Part shown: piece after piece, positions 61,484-64,000 of the stretch
How positions within the stretch are numbered: the first letter of the stretch is position 1
How the letters are laid out: every line of letters begins with the position of its first letter
Source: Campylobacter sp. RM12651
Lineage (GTDB): Bacteria; Campylobacterota; Campylobacteria; Campylobacterales; Campylobacteraceae
Length of the DNA stretch: 64,000 nt
Direction of reading: 5' to 3'
Assembly: GCF_022369475.1 (NCBI RefSeq)
Contig: NZ_CP059600.1
Span: forward strand, 1,859,355-1,923,354
Translations under genes and position numbers: made by a program
The notes under the pieces: model-generated
The model's input: only the letters and a program-made list of their open reading frames with translations
Databases searched by the model: none
What the model was told of the DNA's origin: nothing

Positions 61484-62203
61484 ATGAAAAAAATATTATT
61501 TTCTTTAGCATTATTAACAAGTATGAGTGCTGATATTTTAAGAGTAGCAACAGCACCTAATTATCCGCCTTATGAATATTTAGAAAACAACGAATTAAAG
61601 GGCTTTGATGTTGATATTATTAAAGAAATTGCTAAAAGAAATAATTTAGAAGTGGAGTTTAAATATATGGATTTTGACGGATTAATCCCAAGTCTTAAGA
61701 GCAATAAAGTGGATTTAATCGGAGCAATTATGAAAAAAACTCCAGCAAGAGCTAAGGCAGTAGAATTTACAATTAATTTTAAAGATAGTTCTAATTATTT
61801 CATAAAAAGAATAGAAAATAATGAAAATCAAGAAATTAAAAATTGTAAAGATTTAGATTTTACTAATACGCTTTTTGGGGCTGAACTTGGCTCGGTGCAA
61901 TATGATATAGCAAAAAGATCTAGCCAAAAAGAAGTAAAAGGCTTTGCAAATTCTAGCATTAGCATACTTTCATTACAAAGCAAAAAAATAGATGCTATAG
62001 TATTAGATAAGGTTGCTGCTATTAATTTTTTAAATAAAAATCCTGATTTGCAAGTAGTTTGCGAGTATAAAGACGAAGATTCGCAAGGATTTGCCGTAAA
62101 TAAAGGTAATACAAAATTACTTGAAATAATAAATAAAAGCCTACAAGAAATGCTAGATGATGGCACAATAAATGAAATTAGTAAAAAGTATAAAATAAAT
62201 TAA
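61484..62203 (+). CDS. Amino-acid ABC transporter substrate-binding protein (family 3)
   Basis: 239 residues with signal peptide MKKILFSLALLTSMSA, then LRVATAPNYPPYEYLENNELKG and GFDVDIIKEIAKR, typical of family 3 solute-binding proteins. The specificity is not clear. It ends where queH starts (TAATG). Confidence 0.88.
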   Translation: MKKILFSLALLTSMSADILRVATAPNYPPYEYLENNELKGFDVDIIKEIAKRNNLEVEFKYMDFDGLIPSLKSNKVDLIGAIMKKTPARAKAVEFTINFKDSSNYFIKRIENNENQEIKNCKDLDFTNTLFGAELGSVQYDIAKRSSQKEVKGFANSSISILSLQSKKIDAIVLDKVAAINFLNKNPDLQVVCEYKDEDSQGFAVNKGNTKLLEIINKSLQEMLDDGTINEISKKYKIN

Positions 62204-63264
62204 TGCTAGTTCATATTTGTTGTAGCGTTGATTCGCACTTTTTTTTGCAAGAATTAAGAAAATTAATGCCTGATGAAGAACTCATCGGGTATTTTTATGA
62301 CCCAAATATTCATCCTTTTAGCGAATATGAATTAAGATATTTTGATGTAGCAAGGTCTTGTAAAAAGCTTGGTATTAAGCTAATTAAAGGTGAATATGAT
62401 TATGCTGAATGGTTTAATTATGTAAAAGGCTATGAAAATGAGCCTGAGCGTGGGAAGAGATGTTCTAAATGTTTTGATTTTAGAATGCAAAGTTCTGTTG
62501 AAATGGCTTTAAAATTAGGGCAAAAAACATTCACAACCACACTTTTATGCTCTCCTAAAAAAGATTTAGAGCAATTAAGAGTATCTATGCAAGAAGCTTT
62601 AAAAGGGACTGATTTAGAGTTTTTTTGTGTTGATTTTAGAAAAGATGGTGGAACTCAAAGGCAATTAAAATTAGCAAAAGATGATTTATTGTATCATCAA
62701 AATTATTGTGGCTGTATTTACGGCTTAGCTCAACAAAAAAGCGAAGAGCATTTGATAAAAGAATTAAGCTCAAGTATATATAAAAATCAAATTCTACCTG
62801 GCTCAATAGAAGAAAAATTGCAATTTTTTAAAAAAGTCGTAAGATTAGAAAGCAAAAATCAACAATTTAGCATTATTAGAGAAAAGTTTTTAAATTATCG
62901 TTTGCTTTATGCAAGAATTAAAGCTAATAAAAATACCGCAAAAGCTTTTGTTTTGTTTTATTCGCATTTTAAATCACGCAAAATTAATCTAAGTCTTGAC
63001 ATAAGTAAAGAGCTAATAATGTGTAATAAAGATGAATTATGTGTAATATCGTTTAAAAAAGCGAATGAGTTTTTTAAATACGAAAATTATGAAGAATTTT
63101 TAAAAAATCCACCAAGTATCAAAAAGCAAATAAGCTTTAGAGCAAAATTATTTAATCACTATAACCTAAGTCCTATTATAATTATTGAAAATATCCCTGA
63201 AAAAATTGAAATAATTGCAAAAAGCATAATTTTTGAGGATACTAGATTTATACAAGGAAATTAA
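62203..63264 (+). CDS. queH: Epoxyqueuosine reductase QueH
   Basis: 353 residues. Cys pairs HICCSVDS at the start and NYCGCIYG around 170, plus CSKCFDFRM near 85, fit QueH (DUF208), which reduces epoxyqueuosine in tRNA wobble modification using an iron-sulfur cluster. The ~150-residue C-terminal extension is common in Campylobacterota. Start overlaps the previous stop by 1 bp. Confidence 0.87.
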   Translation: MLVHICCSVDSHFFLQELRKLMPDEELIGYFYDPNIHPFSEYELRYFDVARSCKKLGIKLIKGEYDYAEWFNYVKGYENEPERGKRCSKCFDFRMQSSVEMALKLGQKTFTTTLLCSPKKDLEQLRVSMQEALKGTDLEFFCVDFRKDGGTQRQLKLAKDDLLYHQNYCGCIYGLAQQKSEEHLIKELSSSIYKNQILPGSIEEKLQFFKKVVRLESKNQQFSIIREKFLNYRLLYARIKANKNTAKAFVLFYSHFKSRKINLSLDISKELIMCNKDELCVISFKKANEFFKYENYEEFLKNPPSIKKQISFRAKLFNHYNLSPIIIIENIPEKIEIIAKSIIFEDTRFIQGN

Positions 63265-64000
63265 TGGAACTTAGCTCAAATGATTTAAATATTTTATTAT
63301 TTATATCTTTTGTTGTTTTTTCATCGCCTTATATAGCAAAGCTTACTAGCTTACCTATTTTAGCGGTTGAAATTATTTTAGGAAGTATTGCTGGTGCTAT
63401 TGGAATAATCACAAAAACACCTGCTTTTACCCTAGCTTCTCATATTGGATTTTGCTATTTAATGTTTATAGCAGGGCTTGAAGTAAGCCTTAAAGAATTT
63501 ATAAAATTAAATGCAAATGAGCTAAAAAAAATATCTTTATTTTATTTAATTCTTTACGCTTTAGCTATTAGTATTTCATTGATACTAAAACTTAGCTTAG
63601 TAGTTGCAATAATAATTCCTGTTATGAGTATAGGGCTTATTAGTATTTTATATAAAGAATACGAAATTACTCCAAAATGGCTTAGTTTTACTATGGTTTT
63701 AGCAGCACTTGGCGAAGTAATAAGCATTGTTTTAATAACTCTTTTAAATAGCTTTTCAAACTCAAGTAGCACAATGCAAGTTGTTACTTCTGTATTGTCA
63801 ATACTATTCTTTTTAGGAGTTTTTGTTGTAATTTATTATATTTTTAATGCGATTTTTTGGTGGTTACCTTGGCTTAAAGAAATTTTAATGCCTGATTATG
63901 ATAAGGCAGAGCGTAATGTAAGGCTTAGTCTTGCATTGTGGATGCTAGCAGTTGCTTTAATGCTTTATTTTGATTTTGAAATAGCTTTAGGAGCGTTTTT
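63264..64000 (+). CDS. Cation:proton antiporter (CPA2/KefB-like), C-terminal part outside window
   Basis: Starts at the ATG at 63264 (overlapping the queH stop by 1 bp) behind AAGGAAA; 245 codons visible, no stop. Many membrane helices with LPILAVEIILGSIAG near 29 and GFCYLMFIAGLEVSL, the CPA2 signature. It exchanges K+ or Na+ for protons. Confidence 0.88.
   Translation, partial: MELSSNDLNILLFISFVVFSSPYIAKLTSLPILAVEIILGSIAGAIGIITKTPAFTLASHIGFCYLMFIAGLEVSLKEFIKLNANELKKISLFYLILYALAISISLILKLSLVVAIIIPVMSIGLISILYKEYEITPKWLSFTMVLAALGEVISIVLITLLNSFSNSSSTMQVVTSVLSILFFLGVFVVIYYIFNAIFWWLPWLKEILMPDYDKAERNVRLSLALWMLAVALMLYFDFEIALGAF

Overview
The window looks like chromosomal DNA of a Campylobacter or a close relative. 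It is very AT-rich and carries a Campylobacter-type major outer membrane porin, a FlaA-type flagellin behind a sigma-28 promoter, a FlgE hook gene behind a sigma-54 promoter, a Tor-type TMAO/DMSO reductase with a cytochrome c partner, DcuA and QueH. No rRNA, tRNA, transposase or CRISPR array was seen.

Layout. 1-2.3 kb: two transporters (NSS family, cut by the window edge, and a C4-dicarboxylate carrier). 2.4-6.0 kb: a five-gene minus-strand operon with a P1B-type ATPase, HMA-like domain, ferritin-like protein and small glycine-zipper/YtxH-like membrane proteins, with a Fur-box-like site upstream; it resembles the fez (ferrosome) iron-storage clusters. 6.1-9.6 kb: M23 peptidase, NDUFAF7-type methyltransferase and small conserved genes. 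9.8-15.9 kb: eight type IV pilin/pseudopilin-like genes in three nucleotide-level classes (A, B, C) arranged as three operon-like cassettes, the middle one inverted, with a tyrosine recombinase and a RelB/YoeB-type toxin-antitoxin pair among them. 16.1-28.9 kb: a RelA/SpoT-domain protein, porin, TMAO reductase, phosphate and MHS transporters, nucleoside hydrolase, Ppx/GppA protein and ArgH. 29.0-33.3 kb: McrBC restriction genes (mcrB frameshifted at an A7 tract) and a membrane protein. 33.4-55.2 kb: the flagellin region. 55.8-64 kb: a large S6-type serine protease autotransporter, PgpA, two periplasmic binding proteins, QueH and a cation:proton antiporter cut by the window edge.

The most notable content is the flagellin region. 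One complete flagellin gene (52157-54370, +) has a promoter and start. Two further flagellin copies (33996-36216 and 47397-49959, both -) begin at codon 12, have an in-frame stop just upstream, and lack promoter, RBS and the first 11 codons. All three share a 5' block of about 500 bp that looks identical by eye and a conserved 3' block, and differ in the middle. Both silent copies are inverted relative to the expressed gene, so recombination in the shared 5' block would invert the DNA carrying the promoter and first codons and attach it in frame to a different flagellin, as in the sap S-layer system of Campylobacter fetus. The 2.2 kb segment between the expressed gene and the nearer silent copy also holds HEPN/Abi-like and NYN genes. 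The expressed gene and the nearer silent copy are ends of an inverted duplication that includes a toxin-antitoxin pair, intact at one end and decayed at the other.

Thus one window appears to hold two separate surface-filament diversification loci (pilin-like and flagellin), two autotransporters, and several defence or toxin modules. The switching itself is inference from sequence architecture; the repeats, truncations and relics are visible directly.
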